From Albifimbria verrucaria (taxonomy: Eukaryota; Ascomycota; Sordariomycetes; Hypocreales; Stachybotryaceae), in NCBI GenBank assembly GCA_020081605.1, contig JAHREC010000038.1, forward strand, positions 1 to 64,000: 64,000 nucleotides of DNA. Direction: 5' to 3'. The notes under the pieces are model-generated. The model worked only from the letters and a program-made list of their open reading frames with translations, was not told the DNA's origin and made no database searches. The translations under genes and the position numbers were made by a program. Below, piece after piece: positions 1 to 12,533 of this stretch (position 1 is its first letter; every line of letters starts with the position of its first letter).

Positions 1-463
1 AGGTCTAGGTAGGAATCCATGACACCCATGACACCTGACACGCCGACCACAAACCAAAAATTCCCTTAACCCTTCAGATCTAGCGGGTGTCCTAGCTACT
101 GTAAAGCGTCAGCTTGGACTGTTAGATAGCTAGTATTATGCTAAATCTTTGGGGTCTATGACCCATAAAACACTTGCATCAAAGGCAGGCAAGAAACCCC
201 TCGCCATCTAGTCAAACATGATAATTCTCACTTGATGTTGTCGTGATCAATGGTCTCCCACTTCTCTGTCTTTTTACGTGACCCAACCTCTGTGGCCAAT
301 ACCTAGGCCTCCAAGGGATGTACGAAGTACCATGTAAAACAGCAGAGCATTACTAAGGAGAGAAGAGAGAAGAGGGATGATCCCTGTTTGAGACGCAAAT
401 GGGCCACGCCCATCACAATTCGACCACTCGGGGATCCGGTTCATGTCATGCTTCTACCTCCGG

Positions 464-492
464 CCTCCCTCCTTCCCTCCTTCCCTCCCTGT
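464..492. repeat. CCTT/CCCT simple repeat
   Basis: A pyrimidine-rich low-complexity run of CTCC/TTCC units on the plus strand. Confidence 0.8.
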
Positions 493-670
493 CCCCCATT
501 CTGATTCGTGGATGGCTGCCTTATCGTTGGTGTGCTTGCTAGGCGCAGGAGGGGAGGAAATTATTGTGCCTGGGTTTGATCACAGTTTCCAGTTTTTCTT
601 TTATTATCGATGCAACCTGCAAGCCAGGAGGCGGGCTTGGTTGGATTTGGATCTCTGACGCGAGGACCTC

Positions 671-703
671 GTGTGTGTGTGCGTGTGCGTGTATGTGTGT
701 GTG
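671..703. repeat. TG microsatellite
   Basis: Imperfect (TG)n run interrupted by GC and TA steps; it makes short spurious reading frames on both strands. Confidence 0.9.
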
Positions 704-1744
704 GCAACCAACGGAACTGAACACCTGGAAAAGGATAGACTTCATGTGTGTCGCGCTAACCATATCAAGCCTGCTAGAAACGGCAAATGGTGTGGAGCAC
801 CCATACTAGCGCCAAAGTCGAAAGTTGCTCATCAACCACTCATGCAGCGCAAGGTGGCTGAAAGAGGAAAGTCAGTAGTTGAAATTGATGCAGAATCGAC
901 GGTTAGGGGGCGTAAGCTCGCGACGTGTACCGTGCTTTAAAATGGTGGTGGTGGGGTGGGCGTAGATGTCTGGGACACAGGCCCATCCATCACATAATCC
1001 TTGTCTGTCTGACCCCAGCTCGCTGGTGCCAGCAACCAACCGACGACATGCCCAAACATGATGATTGCCTGAGGCTCCAGCCAGCTAGCCAGCCGGCCGC
1101 CCCTCTTCCATTTACCCTGCTCTGTACTACGACTTTGTACCGAGCTGGCCCCTTACACATCAGCAAGACCCAGTCCCCTCCCACTCCGATCAGTTTTGAG
1201 CAAAGCATGTAGCGGATTCTGCTTCAGTCAGTATAGTATCATGATGAGATATGAAGAAATGCCAGAGCAGAGAGAGGATGTGATGATGTACCGCAACGCT
1301 CATTCCATCCTGCTGCAGTGCCTGCCGGCCGAAGCCATGACCTTTCGCATCCAACCAGTCGCATGCTACCCTACCTCACATACCTGCGGCACTGACTCGT
1401 TTGCTCCTTGAAGATCCTTCATGCGCTGGATTCATCTTGCAACCCACCCACCTTTAGTTTCTTGGCCTATGCCAACAGCCTGTCCTTCTTGTCCAACAAC
1501 CTACGACATCCCGTTGTTGTCAACTTGAGGAATGTACTAGAGCTAAACTTGTTGGGTGCGTGGTACTCTGAAACGGCCAGGCGTTTGGCAGTGTGGCTAT
1601 TTGGGAATGTCTGCGTGTACGAACCCAGTACGAAGTCAGAAGCGCCATGTTGAGCATTTGGGTGGTTTGCATTAGTTTACCTACTACACTGTAGTCATTA
1701 CGGTAACGTGAGCCTTTCCCGTAGAGGAAAGCCGGATGGGCTCT

Positions 1745-1787
1745 AGGGTATGCCATAGGCAACGTCAAGAGCAACGTCAAGGGCCCC
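1745..1787 (+). repeat. 43-bp direct repeat, copy 1
   Basis: This segment shares its core ATGCCATAGGCAAC and its end AAGGGCCCC with 2174-2216, in the same orientation, with several substitutions between the copies. On the minus strand both can be read as the end of a short frame containing VAYG. It may be the remnant of a duplicated gene or element. Confidence 0.7.
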
Positions 1788-2173
1788 TAAGAGTGCCTCC
1801 GGCGGCGATTGCATCGAGCTGGTCTCGCTACGCTCGATATCACGGATATTAGGGCCTGCGGCAGCCGGATTAACAGCATCGTCACAGTCATCAGGACTCA
1901 ATGCAGCCAGGTTAGCAATATCGTCAAAGGGCTCGGGGCTCAAAGCAGGCGGCGGACTAAGAAGCACCTAGATCACATCACCAAAAAAAAAAAAAACACA
2001 TACTGAGCTTTGACCAACAGCCGACTGCGATATGTCTCCCGACCAGTCGCTGATAAAACGAATAGGCCCAAACTTAATTGTACTCTCATCAAGTAGCAAA
2101 ACGAAGCTGCTTTAGGCGTCTTCCACTCGAACACTTCCTGCAATCCACTCGTTCTTTCGCTTTGCTTACCTTT

Positions 2174-2216
2174 AGGGCATGCCATAGGCAACCTCAGCAG
2201 CAATGCCAAGGGCCCC
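2174..2216 (+). repeat. 43-bp direct repeat, copy 2
   Basis: Second copy of the segment at 1745-1787, about 430 bp away. Sequence on either side of the two copies is not obviously alike. Confidence 0.7.
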
Positions 2217-2968
2217 GTCGTCTACTCACTTGACATGCGAATTCCATTTTCGGCCCTGCTTCTGCGCTGAGCCATTTGACAGCCACTCAAAGACGTCGAG
2301 TGGCTGTGATAGATCGATCAGGGACCTTGATGGCATGTTCACTTCCATTTGAGAGGCTACTTAAGTAGCCCGTAAAACTTATCTATCTTGAACGAAACGT
2401 CCCCTCCTGAGATTGCCATTGATGCTTTGGTTCGGTGTAGGCTAATAATTCAGCTTCGCCTTATAGCCGCCTGTGTTTTGGTCAATGAAACAAAGAGACC
2501 CTCATTGGCAGCCGTGAAGTTAGTTGCGCCAAGGGTTGACTTGTTACAAGCGACATTAGTCACCTTAAAGATTACCTGAGCTGGTGTCAAGGAAACATAT
2601 CCATTCAATACGCGCTTTATAGTTAATTTAATGAATCGAATGATAGCTTTTAGTGCTTCCCAAATTTCTACCCCTTGTGCAAGCGCACTTGAAGCCTCCT
2701 GGACTGCGTGACTGTGACATGTGTGATACAGTGGAGACGGGATAACGGGATTGAGGCCAATACCAAATATAATCTTTAACAGAGGACTAAAACCTTACAA
2801 CCATTAAGGCTTTGATCAAGTCGTGCTATTTGGTTTCTCGCTGTAAGAGGGGAGGTGGACCACTAGAGCAGTGACTGGCCTTCGTTTCCTGCCATTGCGG
2901 CTCGTTGCTGCTATTGCAATCGACCTTCTTCCAGGCATCCATCATCTTTTCTTCATAAGACGTTTCCA

Positions 2969-3235
2969 TTACCTCAATTCTGTAGAAGGTACGTGCATGG
3001 ATGCGTTCCTCGTGATAACCCTGCGTCGCTCATCTCCGGGTTTATATTTAGTCCAGCAAATCATGCAGTAGTTTTCCTCGCCATTCTTATATGTCGCAAG
3101 ATAGCTCCCATCATCCTGCTTTTGTGAAGTCGGAACCCATGTTCCATTGTAATGCGTATTTATCCAGTTTGATGCACACTTGGAGACTTCGTAAGTATGA
3201 AAGAGTACAGAGGCAGAGAACATCTTACACTGCAA
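2969..3235 (-). CDS. Possible small Cys/Trp-containing protein exon
   Basis: I do not recognise this. The frame contains an even-looking stretch with two widely spaced Cys-Trp areas (CASNW near the start, CMICW in the middle) and glycosylation-type Asn (NGTW), the sort of composition seen in small fungal secreted proteins. The first codon of the frame is not ATG. An AG-ending pyrimidine tract lies just upstream (around 3228-3235) and a GTAATG donor-like site overlaps the C-terminal end, so it could be an internal exon. No signal peptide can be joined with confidence. The opposite strand is also open. It may be chance. Confidence 0.2.
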   Translation of the reverse strand: MQCKMFSASVLFHTYEVSKCASNWINTHYNGTWVPTSQKQDDGSYLATYKNGEENYCMICWTKYKPGDERRRVITRNASMHVPSTELR

Positions 3236-6200
3236 GGGAACATATTTTGCACAACAGTTATATCTGTCTTGGGAGTAACTACGATACGACTCATCTTTGT
3301 CGTGGAGCCTAGTGTAAGTCGAGATGGTTTTTAGTGAGGTCGGTTATGCAAACGAACAAAGGTTCAACGGTGGGATATACTGCGTACTTATAGATAATCG
3401 ATCACTGGGGGTGGGCTGACCCATACAACTACTTCCTCCCTGCTTCCAATCTTGACTTTAGGTGGCGGCCTTCTGGTTATACGTCAGCCGCAGAGAGGGA
3501 GTTTCATCACCGCTGCAGGGTTTTGATGTTACAGTATCTTTGCAGTCTGAAGAGCTCGCGGCCGGCATGCCTCTGAAGCCAGGACCTGGTGTGAGTGATA
3601 GGCCAACAAGGGATACGAGGCATATGGGGTTGCTATTTTCCGCCTATCACGCCTATCATGAGATCATGAAAGATACGTGGCACCCCATACTCTCCAACTA
3701 GAAGGTGGAGTAGACGTATGTACGTATGTCTTGGAAACGTGCATCCATGCCACACTGGCCAGGGTGCGGAGTGCTCCGGCCATTTGCAGGTGAGGCTGCA
3801 GGACCCTGCACCCTCTCTAGGTCTCCTCACGTAGGGCATGGGTTAAGCAATGATTTGCCAATGTGTTTAAAAGTTTGTTTAATGTCTTTGCCTTATAGGG
3901 TGATACACATTGAAGATCGCGAATGAGGTGGCTACTTACATCATGGAGACTTGATGCCAATCTGAGCAGTATTGAACAAAGCATCCAGCAACCCTGACAC
4001 CACTAGAGAGAGTATAGGTATTGAAGCTGCTTATCAGCGGAGGGGGTGCGGTGGTGTACTGGAACAGCAATGCTTGTTCCAAGCCCTACGACAATTGCCG
4101 ATCCAGCCAATGAAAGTCTGCCAACAACTAGGCGAGCAAAGAGACAGCAACAGGTCGGCCACAAAATCAGCTACCCCTGACAACCGTCTCGTATTCATCC
4201 AGTCGAATGTCAGCTCCTTGCTGCACTCACTCGTTCGCTTCAATCCAGCAGGCAACAGTCCGCTTCTGACGTGCCTTGATGTGGTTAGCGCCGCGATCTC
4301 AGCAGGTTCACCTCCTACGCCCGCCCCATCCTTCTCATCCCACCGACCAACTACAGATCTTCCATCGTTTTCCCCTTTGAAATCCCCAAACCAGCCCATC
4401 CATCCACGGTACCAGGGCCGAACGTGCCTCCGCTGGCTGTGGTGCAATGCAGTCAACGACTAATATCTTCTTGCCATGCCCACTCGCCGTGGCAGAGGCA
4501 TAGGGCCGCCTCTCCTGTCAACTCACTTTTGGCATTGTTTTTCTGTTCCCTTTGCCATCGAGGAGTATGACTCGAAGCATCAGCATTGCCAGTGAAATCT
4601 GCCACTGAAATTTGTTGCCACAATCTGCGTCCTTGTCGTACATGCGCATCAGGTTCATCGGTAGGATTCGACGTGATCGTCAAGACTCCTTCGCTGATTT
4701 CCGACACCGCCACGCGTGTCAGGCACCTAGGTGATTATCAACCCTCGTGTCCCCAGTGATAACGACAACAGCTTCGCCTCTATCTAGCTGCCAAGCACTA
4801 CGTCTCGACTTCGACGAACCCATCCGACAGCAAGCCCCAGCCGACGAGGCTACTCCAGCCGGGAATCAACACCATTCCGGCCATCGTCGCCGTCTGCCCT
4901 CTTCGGCACCGAACGAGCTACCACGAGCGAGCCAACAGAGATGGGGACCATACAGTGAACCATAACGTCCTTCCATCACCATTACCTGCTGTTACTTGAT
5001 AGCATTTTCCATTTGCCCTCAACGGCCGGCTGCTCCTTACCACCCTCTCCTTTGAAATCCGTCGAGCTCTGCTACTCCTCGAGTTCGAGGCCGAATTTAG
5101 GCTCCTTGTCTCTGGATCAGGAGTAGAGGTTTTGCGGGCAGCCGGGCAGCCGGGCACAGGTGATGCTGCACATGGACTACGACACAGGACCAATTCGACC
5201 AAGTGCCTCATTCTAAGCTCTTGGATATAACTAGCAGTCTCTGCTCTCGAACTGGGAGCAACTCAAGGGAACCGCGCAGACGTACGTTCAGGAATCCGTC
5301 TCGTATTGTTTATGGGCCTTAAGTCTTCCCAACATCCGCCGCGACTTGGTGGACGGGTACGCGAACGGTACGCGGACGGTACAGCCTGCTTGGAAGTTCT
5401 GTCAACTATCACCATGGCTCTGGGATACTGTAACAAGTGCCTGGGATTCCGGGTGAAGATGGCCAGCTTATGCCTTTTCCTTCCGAGATGGCGAAGCCGA
5501 GTATCAGGAGACTCGAGTCGAAAAACCATTCTTTTCCAAAGCACTGGGAAATTGTCAAAAGAACCGGTTGACTGAACCACTACGACGGTGGTGGAATCTG
5601 AGCCAGGAACGCAGTCAAGGCAACTAGAAGAAATGCCCTGACCATGGCGGCATCCTCCTGCTTAGGTGAAAATGGGTTAACCAACATCAACCACTCCGAT
5701 CGTTGCAGGCTCGGAGCAAAGGAGCTGACGACGAAGAAGATGACGTTTCCGAATGTTATTCAATGTGGATCTAACGAAACAACAACTCTCCTTCGTCACA
5801 TTAAGCGAGAAGCGATTATGGCTGAGTAACTCATCATGACGACGATAACATACCTCCTTGATTTGGATGGACTGGTACGATTCAAGTCCGTCAATTCAAC
5901 TCGAAGGAGAGTCGACCAAAGGAAACCCGACTGAAGAAGACTCGACCACGCAGACTCGATCTTGCCCCAAGCGCTCAACCGTCAGCCAAAGAAGCGACAA
6001 CAGCGAAAGACAGTGGAACGCATCGCTTCTACTATCCCAACCTCTGCGAAGCCTACCACAACAACAGCTGGGAGTTTTAGGCTGACTTCATCTTCGGCAG
6101 CAGCCGTAATAACATCTCGACCTCGATACGAAAGCTGCTTCGAACTCCTACGAATGCTCTGTTGTGTGATGCGAAATTTCAATACGATTGCCTAGGCAGA

Positions 6201-8622
6201 ACCTATGGTGTAATTCGCTACTTAGGTCAACGATCCAAAGCTTTATGGGGATGGGTGTCGATGATACAACAAACTGCCGGGCGTCTCGAATGCAAACACT
6301 GCCAACATCACTGAGCGGTTCAATACCGCAGAAGCAGCGGGAGGTCAGTAATAGCGACACAGGCTACAGTATGGGTTTTGAGATATTCTAGTTGGTATCT
6401 CATACATGCCACAGCCAAGCGAAACAATAACATCACCAGCCTTACTTTTAGATTCTTTGACGTAGGTGTTCAACCTCCCGCGCCACAACACATAATCGCT
6501 AACTATCGCGCCCACACACAACGCATTTGCGCATGCATCTTTAGTTTCATTGAACAATGTGCCACTCTGAAGCCAGGCTTGACCATCGAATATGTACCAG
6601 ACCTCGAAACCGAACCGAACGAAACCGAACCGAACCGAACCGAACCGAACTGAACCGACGCCAGAAGAATGCAAGAAGTTATCGCACGACGAAGAAGAAG
6701 AAGAAGAACGGACGGCCGAATGCGAAAGAACAATATTGTGTAGGCAAAGGGGTGGCAATTAATCAATATTCTGGAGGCAACCAAGCCTAGCATGACGATT
6801 CGAATACCGACGGAATTGTGATGGGAGAAGGGATGGGGCATTGGATTTGGACTTGAAGTTCCGGGAATGGAGTATGCGTACGGGGTTGAACAAGCATGGT
6901 GACCATATTCCTGATTTCTCTTGAACGGTACTGGACAGAGATGGAGAGAAACAAGATGATTTCATAACCACCAAAATCGCCCACTGCCAAGAGCTGTCAT
7001 GACCATAGTTTCAGACGTAAGCTGCCGTTTGCTCAACAAGGAATGCCCTGATGATGGTGCTCATGGTTGCTTCTATGAGAGCGTTTTTAAGAACACAAGT
7101 ACTACAACAACTAACCCATCAACTTGCAGGCTTGATCTGGCTCAGATGCTGGGCTAGGTTTGCTTCGTCTTCGTACTCTGTAGCTCCCACCGCTTCTGTT
7201 TGTGTGCGCCATGACAACCCATGGCGGACTTGTTGTCTGTTGAGTCTACCCCTTCAGGAGCTGACAGGGCCGACCTTCTTTCACGTGGGTGAGCCTGGGC
7301 TTGAATCTGGCCCCTGGTGGGGAAAACCTGGTTATCGGCAGGTCCGAGGGGCAAACTGCAGCTTGCGGCATGCCCTTGATGGAAACTATATGGGAAGCGA
7401 CACCAAACAATGCGACGTCGTACCCAGTCAGTGCGAATGGTTGTCGATCGACCAAGATGGAATCTTCTTGGCTGGACAATTCCCTGGGTCAGATCAGAGC
7501 GAAGATACACTTCATTCTATTTCTCACTCGTAGTGGTGTGAGATCAAGGGAATATGGTACAGAGGGGACCATTTGTAGCGTCTGTCAGGTCACCGTTTTA
7601 CGCCTTCCAAGCCCCCAACCAGAAGGTCTCTGGATGGCAAGGTTACCCAGACCACGCTAAAGTTCAATAATCCCCGCACATCAAGAGGACCCAAGTCAAG
7701 GGTGATTCGCGTCATGCATCGCTAATGCAAAGCCAGGGTTAAGCACTTTTTTACCCTTTACGAGAGACGTTGGGATCCGGCCATTTGGGCGAGAGTACTG
7801 GCCGAATGAAACAGACAGAAGCCGGAAAAGCCACCAGCGTCACTCTATGCAAAGAGCTTCGCATCGACTGATATTTATTTATTCGCATTGATAAAGTGCC
7901 TGTGTCAGCGTGAAAACCTTGGCAATCGAGTGTGTGTCCACGTTATCATGTGTCCATCCATGCGGTCACACCCAGCGCATTCCGAGAGGAACCCTTTGAT
8001 GGATTGCCACTGGTGTGTCGGGCATCATATCTGTCTGATTCCTGGCTGGACCCATTGGCGGATGCAGGGAGCGGCACATCACTCTCCTGTCTCGGCACAA
8101 GCACTCGTCTTTCCTTGCGCGCACGAGTCTACGTGACGATGCGACATCAACTCAAAGGGCATCGGGTGGTGGCATTAGCTCATGTGGCGCCGTCACTAGG
8201 TAGAGTGCTTTGCTTCAAACATGACCTGAGCTGCAACAAACCACAGGGAGGGTAGCCCCACTGTGGGTGTGTTTGCTCGCTCCAGCAGTACGGAGTACAG
8301 GCATCTGTCATCTTTCCACATCCTTGAGAACGTGGTGATGATGACGAGAAATTACGCTAACGCTCACACCTGTTGTACGCCCAGCAGGGCATCTTGGATG
8401 GGTGGGTGGCTCGCGCTAGTAGTGCGCCCTTGCTTCTTCGATAACGGCATGGGTTGTACAGAGCATGTGAGGACTATTAATACCCAAACTTTCACTCTCG
8501 CACCATGCCTTGACAGTTACGACACCTCCCACCCTTCTTCCACTCAAACAATAACGGTCGCGGAAGCAACACCACTCGCTGAAAAAGAACAACACTCGCT
8601 AAATCTGTGATATCTCACCGCA
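3236..8622. other. Long stretch without a recognised gene
   Basis: The longest frames here (3972-4463 plus and 4034-4456 minus; 7051-7533 plus, 7154-7510 minus and 7289-7660 plus) overlap one another on opposite strands or in other frames. They show no domain, signal peptide or consistent splice signals, so none is annotated. Apart from the ACCGA microsatellite and an adjacent GAA run (about 6691-6708), I see no structure. Confidence 0.5.
6608..6658. repeat. CCGAA pentanucleotide microsatellite
   Basis: About nine imperfect CCGAA units with one inserted base and one C-to-T change. The minus strand reads TTCGG repeated. It is not a fungal telomere repeat (TTAGGG). Confidence 0.95.
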
Positions 8623-9103
8623 ATGTGCAACTACATCTATGTGAGTCTTCATCACCAATCCTAGGATACGTCTAGCAAAGCAAAGGCATTAAGACATAAA
8701 CGGCTGCTAAATTCACCAACCATAGAAAGAGCTAAGCTGTCAACATCACTACCATCTCGTCGAGTCATGGTGCCCTAAATATATCGAGACGGAACGAAGA
8801 TGTCCTCCGACCATTGTGAGCAAGCAATACTGGTAGGCCACATAAGCCATTGAGCTGTTACAAAGTCCAATGAATAATTGCTAATTGATACCATTAGGGG
8901 TGATGATATCTGTGGTAGGCTATCCATTTCAAGAGTTATCTACACAATCTTTGGATTCTTACTGACCAACAACTCGTGCAGCCGCCTGTCGGGAAAGACG
9001 ACAACCAAGCAATCATCCTTGGGCCAAAATGATCCAACGGCCAGTGTCGAGGGTATCATGCTCACAACCGTATGCATATCCTCACCATGTGTCTGCGCAA
9101 TAA
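8623..9103 (+). CDS. Small Cys/His-rich protein, four exons
   Basis: I assembled an 87-residue protein from exons 8623-8640, 8726-8832, 8898-8914 and 8982-9103; phases agree at every junction. The introns (85, 65 and 67 bp) have GTGAGT or GTAGGC donors and AG acceptors, and the last has a clear CTGAC branch site. The protein starts MCNYIYKELSCQHH and has Cys pairs further on (SWCPKY, RRCPP, DICAACRERR). This matches the style of short MC-starting Cys/His-rich proteins common in Sordariomycetes, which resemble small zinc-binding proteins of unknown role; that family link is from memory. There is no signal peptide. A TATA-like promoter is not obvious. No neighbour suggests a function. The two tiny exons (18 and 17 bp) would be missed by simple gene finders. 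Confidence 0.6.
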
Positions 9104-9688
9104 GTAGCCTACAAGTTTTTTAATTTTAATTTTAATTTTTCTTGTTATTTTTGGAATTTTAGATTCCGGCGTTTGAAGAGAACAATCAATAGGGAATAAT
9201 GAACCAACATGGGACGTGGTGGCGAGATGGAGAGATTGTATCTGAGGCCCAAGAGTTCTTTGGTATCAGCCCCTGGATCTAAACGTTGGCATTGTTGTAA
9301 ATTATTTTGCCGTTGAACTACTCGCAAATTCTTGTACATGCAAAAATACACTTGATCTCATCCAAGTCATTGTCAAAGGTCTACCCTTGTTTTCGCCGCC
9401 ACCTTGCGACTATCATACTCGCACTTTGTCGGAAGTATTATCCGAAAACGATACGCCCGGACAGGATTGGGCACTCACATATCTATCCAGAGGTATTTCA
9501 CGGCATAATTGCGATATAACACTCTGAGAACACCCGCTGAAGCTTATGTACTATACACTTTCGACTCCTAACCACTGTGAGACAATGAAATTGTTTCTTG
9601 TAAGAACATCTCATAGTTCTTGAACCAATGAACCTCATATGGCTCTCTTGGGGAAGCCTTGGAAGTCGAGTCTTGAGGCTTGTTTATT
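9104..9688. other. Intergenic, with T-rich tract and an open segment
   Basis: A TTTAA-type low-complexity tract lies at 9116-9140. From about 9330 to 9495 a plus-strand frame is open and looks coding-like (it includes TLDLIQVIVKG), but it has no start, domain or matching exon, so it is not annotated as a gene. It may be a relic. Confidence 0.4.
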
Positions 9689-11033
9689 TTAACGCAGGTT
9701 TCCTTGTCCGCCCTTCTCATCTGAACCTCTATTACCCTTCACCACATCCCACATGATTTTGCACCACGTCGATAGTCTATTTGCGTGAATTCGTTGAGAC
9801 TCGGTTGCTTCATTATGGGCCAATCTTGCAATGCGAGATGCCCCTTTCGCACATGCTACAGCCGCCGAGTAGATCTCAGATGATACTGACGTCAAGGCCT
9901 CCACCAAAGAGTCAACCTTCACTAGGGCTGCTTGGCACCGTAGTGCTCTTCGTAGAAGTGAATATTTCCGTGCTCTATGTACAGCAGCAGAAAGATGTTC
10001 CTCGGAGAGTTTGATGTAATCGATATAGATATCACCTCCCAAAGCCCTTGCTTCCGTAGCGGTAGCCTCAAACTCTTCTCTCATACGTTTGGGCCTGATA
10101 TTTGAGCTACCTGAGACCATTTCTATCCAGTCCCTGGATCAGTGGTGCAAAATTGTTCCTTAGTATAAGCTGCCGCAGCCTTCGTCTTGACAGCACTTAG
10201 CGCTGGCCGTATAAATCTAAAAGTCTTCGTCTTGACAGCTACTTGGCGCCTGGCTGTGTAACTGTAAGAGTATTCGTCTTGACAGCTTGCTGTATAACTT
10301 TGAGAGAATTCATCTTGACACTTCGTTGATTCGACCGGCTAACGGAAGATTGACTTACAGAGTAGTTGCTGCTAATGCTCTCCCACCGCGTTTTTGCACA
10401 TTCCCTAATCCACTATTGTTTGCAATACGCTTCCAGTCCAACTGATCTCTGTTACGAACTTAAATCCTGGCAAAGATAGTTGAAGGGACTTACCCTGCAC
10501 ATAATGGCTGTGTCTCCCTGTCGGACCTTATCTAGTATTGCCAATAGAAAGCAGAAGGCGTAGCGTGGCTGTGGCTGCTTGAGAGATGGATCATTCAGCC
10601 GAAATATGTCTGGTTCGGCCAAGTAAGTTTTCCGAAGATCATTCCAAAATGATTCTCGATCATTGTCACTCAATTCGTTAGTCTTAGTTCTACTGAGCAA
10701 TGCTTTAAACAATATGAGGGCTCCAGGCCAATCAAACTAGGTTGAATTAATCATTTAGGTGGCCATAGGATTGGTAAGACGGCGTACCTCATGGAAAACT
10801 GTCGGGCTGTGATTGCGTATTTCTTCTATAATCGAAACCAGAAGTGAACAATGCCGCGTATATCGCTTTTCATCCCTCGAAGTGATACCGGAGCCACGAT
10901 CCATTGACAAGTATGGCTGTGTACTTGATTCCATATCGGCCGAAACAGATGCTGTCACAAAATTGTACTGGATAGGAGTTAGATTCGGAGGTTTGATCTA
11001 TAGTTGGTTTTACTGCTGCGGGTTATTCAGCAT
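9689..11033 (-). CDS. Hypothetical protein, five exons
   Basis: I do not recognise this gene. Exons (minus strand) are 11013-11033, 10788-10967, 10494-10736, 10359-10441 and 9689-10133; introns are 45, 51, 52 and 225 bp. All have GT..AG ends (donors GTAAAA, GTACGC, GTAAGT, GTAAGT) and phases agree, giving about 323 residues from an ATG at 11033. The N-terminal half has helical segments (LLVSIIEEIRNHSPTVFHE, FDWPGALILFKALLSRTK). A short piece at the end of exon 3 and in exon 4 (LDWKRIANNSGLGN) resembles the DW-x-x-IA helix motif seen in some fungal chromatin-type proteins, but this is weak. The last exon is Ala/Arg-rich and helical, probably coiled-coil-like, with a basic end. There is no signal peptide or membrane segment. 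Role unknown. The 225-bp fourth intron carries a degenerate tandem repeat. Confidence 0.6.
10181..10320 (-). repeat. Degenerate ~46-bp tandem repeat inside an intron
   Basis: Four copies of a TTCGTCTTGACAGC core (plus-strand reading) begin at 10181, 10226, 10273 and 10309; the last is diverged and shortened. Spacing is 45, 47 and 36 bp. The repeat lies wholly inside the proposed fourth intron of the minus-strand gene. Confidence 0.85.
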
Positions 11034-12533
11034 GATACTTTAAGGGGAGGTTGCTGGTGCTAGCTGAGCGGATAGAAAAATGTTGAGATCTTGAGGTAAA
11101 AAAATTGGTGAAGTTCAGAAATGAGGTTCTAGACACCTTTATATTCTGTGATAAGGAAGGCATAACAGGTGTGAAGGGACAAATGCTGGACGCCACACCC
11201 AGCAACCGTGGCCAATGAATGGTGAGATCTATGAAGTAGGATATGGTGGTGCTGAGATCTGTTGCTCAAAAAGTGAAAAGGGGTAGCAAAGGCTTATATA
11301 AGCAACCCCCTTCTCCCCCTCCTTTTTACCTGTGCGTTCATTCTCACAGAAGGACCCATATTCTACCACAATCATTGCTCAGGGCAGCTTGGATCGATTA
11401 TAAAGTCATGCAAAGCGATTAGAAGTGTTACAAGAAGCGGCTATGTTAGAGGGAGAGTGTTCTAATTATACAAAACAACTTAAGGCGTCTAGCCGCATTG
11501 TACTTGCGAATCGATATTGTCGATTTGCGAAAGAATCATCAGACTCAAAAACAATTCGGGGAGGCAGAGGAGCTCAGGAGTAAAGTTTAACAAAGCCAAG
11601 TCAGGTTTTAGGCAAGAATTACCCTGAAACAGTCGCCAATCGGTTTACGAGATTGGTAGCTTTGTACTCAACATGGCAAGTAGTGGCTACGCATGCGATG
11701 TCTAGCAATTGGAGTGGTTACGATGGAAGTACTTTCCAACATCTGGTCACTTGAAAGTCCATACTTCGCACCGGCCAAAGCGTGGGAGAGACATTAATCA
11801 GAGGAGTCATCGACCAGAAGAGCCTTGATTCAACTACGTCATCACACTGACCTTTCAATTGATCTGGGCTTGAGTTTCTTCTTTCCAGAGTCCAAAGCAA
11901 GGAACAATGGATGATTCTTCATTTCAGAAGACAAAAATTAAGCTTTTTAGTCCCTCGATCATAATACCGGCTCTATGAATCGAATAGAGACTTTATTATA
12001 GCGAACAAGCACTAAGAATCTGTGACTCAGGGGTCGCAAACTATGTAACTTGAGGAAACAATGGATTCCACACAGGACATATCCGGTGGTATGAAAAGGC
12101 TAAGCTTTGTAGGAAACGAGTGGCAACCTCGAAATGAAGGATCTTCCTATATACGCTGTGGCCCCTACTGTGGCAAAAGAGCTCACCAGTGCCAACATGC
12201 GAGGTCATGGGTTATAGGGGAAATGAAAAGTATCATGATCAATAAAACGGTATGTAGAGAAAAATTTGTCTGAGGATTCTGTGATTTTTAGGAAACAGCC
12301 TCGGTACCAAGCGAGGAAAGCGCATTGCATGTGGCAGCGTCAGGAAGTTAGATGCAGTTGTTGTGCTGTATGAGCGTGCTAAAAGGAGATGATGCGATAG
12401 GATGCTAAAACAACCAAGAGCGCGTGCAAGCCATGCCGATCGTTTTTATAAGTGATGGACTTCTCCACAACCGCGCCTCCTTCGCTACAAGTCAATGCTT
12501 CGCCTTGTTTTTGCTGCCATCCTCTAACCCACA
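11034..12533. other. Intergenic region
   Basis: No supported gene. A plus-strand frame at 12061-12273 starts with ATG, has a CGPYCGKRAHQC motif and runs into a GTATGT donor-like site at 12249, so it might be a first exon, but no second exon was found. A CT-rich tract near 11310-11330 is a plausible fungal promoter element for some unseen transcript. Confidence 0.45.

Larger units (their letters stand above)
1..2968. other. Gene-poor stretch
   Basis: I see no defensible gene. Open frames are short, overlap on both strands and lack domains or consistent splice structure. The stretch holds simple repeats (464-492, 671-703), a 14-A run at 1983-1996 and a duplicated 43-bp segment (listed separately). 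Confidence 0.6.

Noticed and set aside
3972..4463. Long open frames on both strands (163 and 140 codons)
   Set aside because: They overlap almost fully on opposite strands, with no domain, signal or splice support, and are probably chance openness in GC-richer DNA.
6608..6658. Telomere-like or CRISPR-like array
   Set aside because: It is a plain pentanucleotide microsatellite without spacers and is not TTAGGG.
7051..7660. Several overlapping frames of 118-160 codons
   Set aside because: Four frames compete over the same DNA and none shows a recognisable motif or proper start context.
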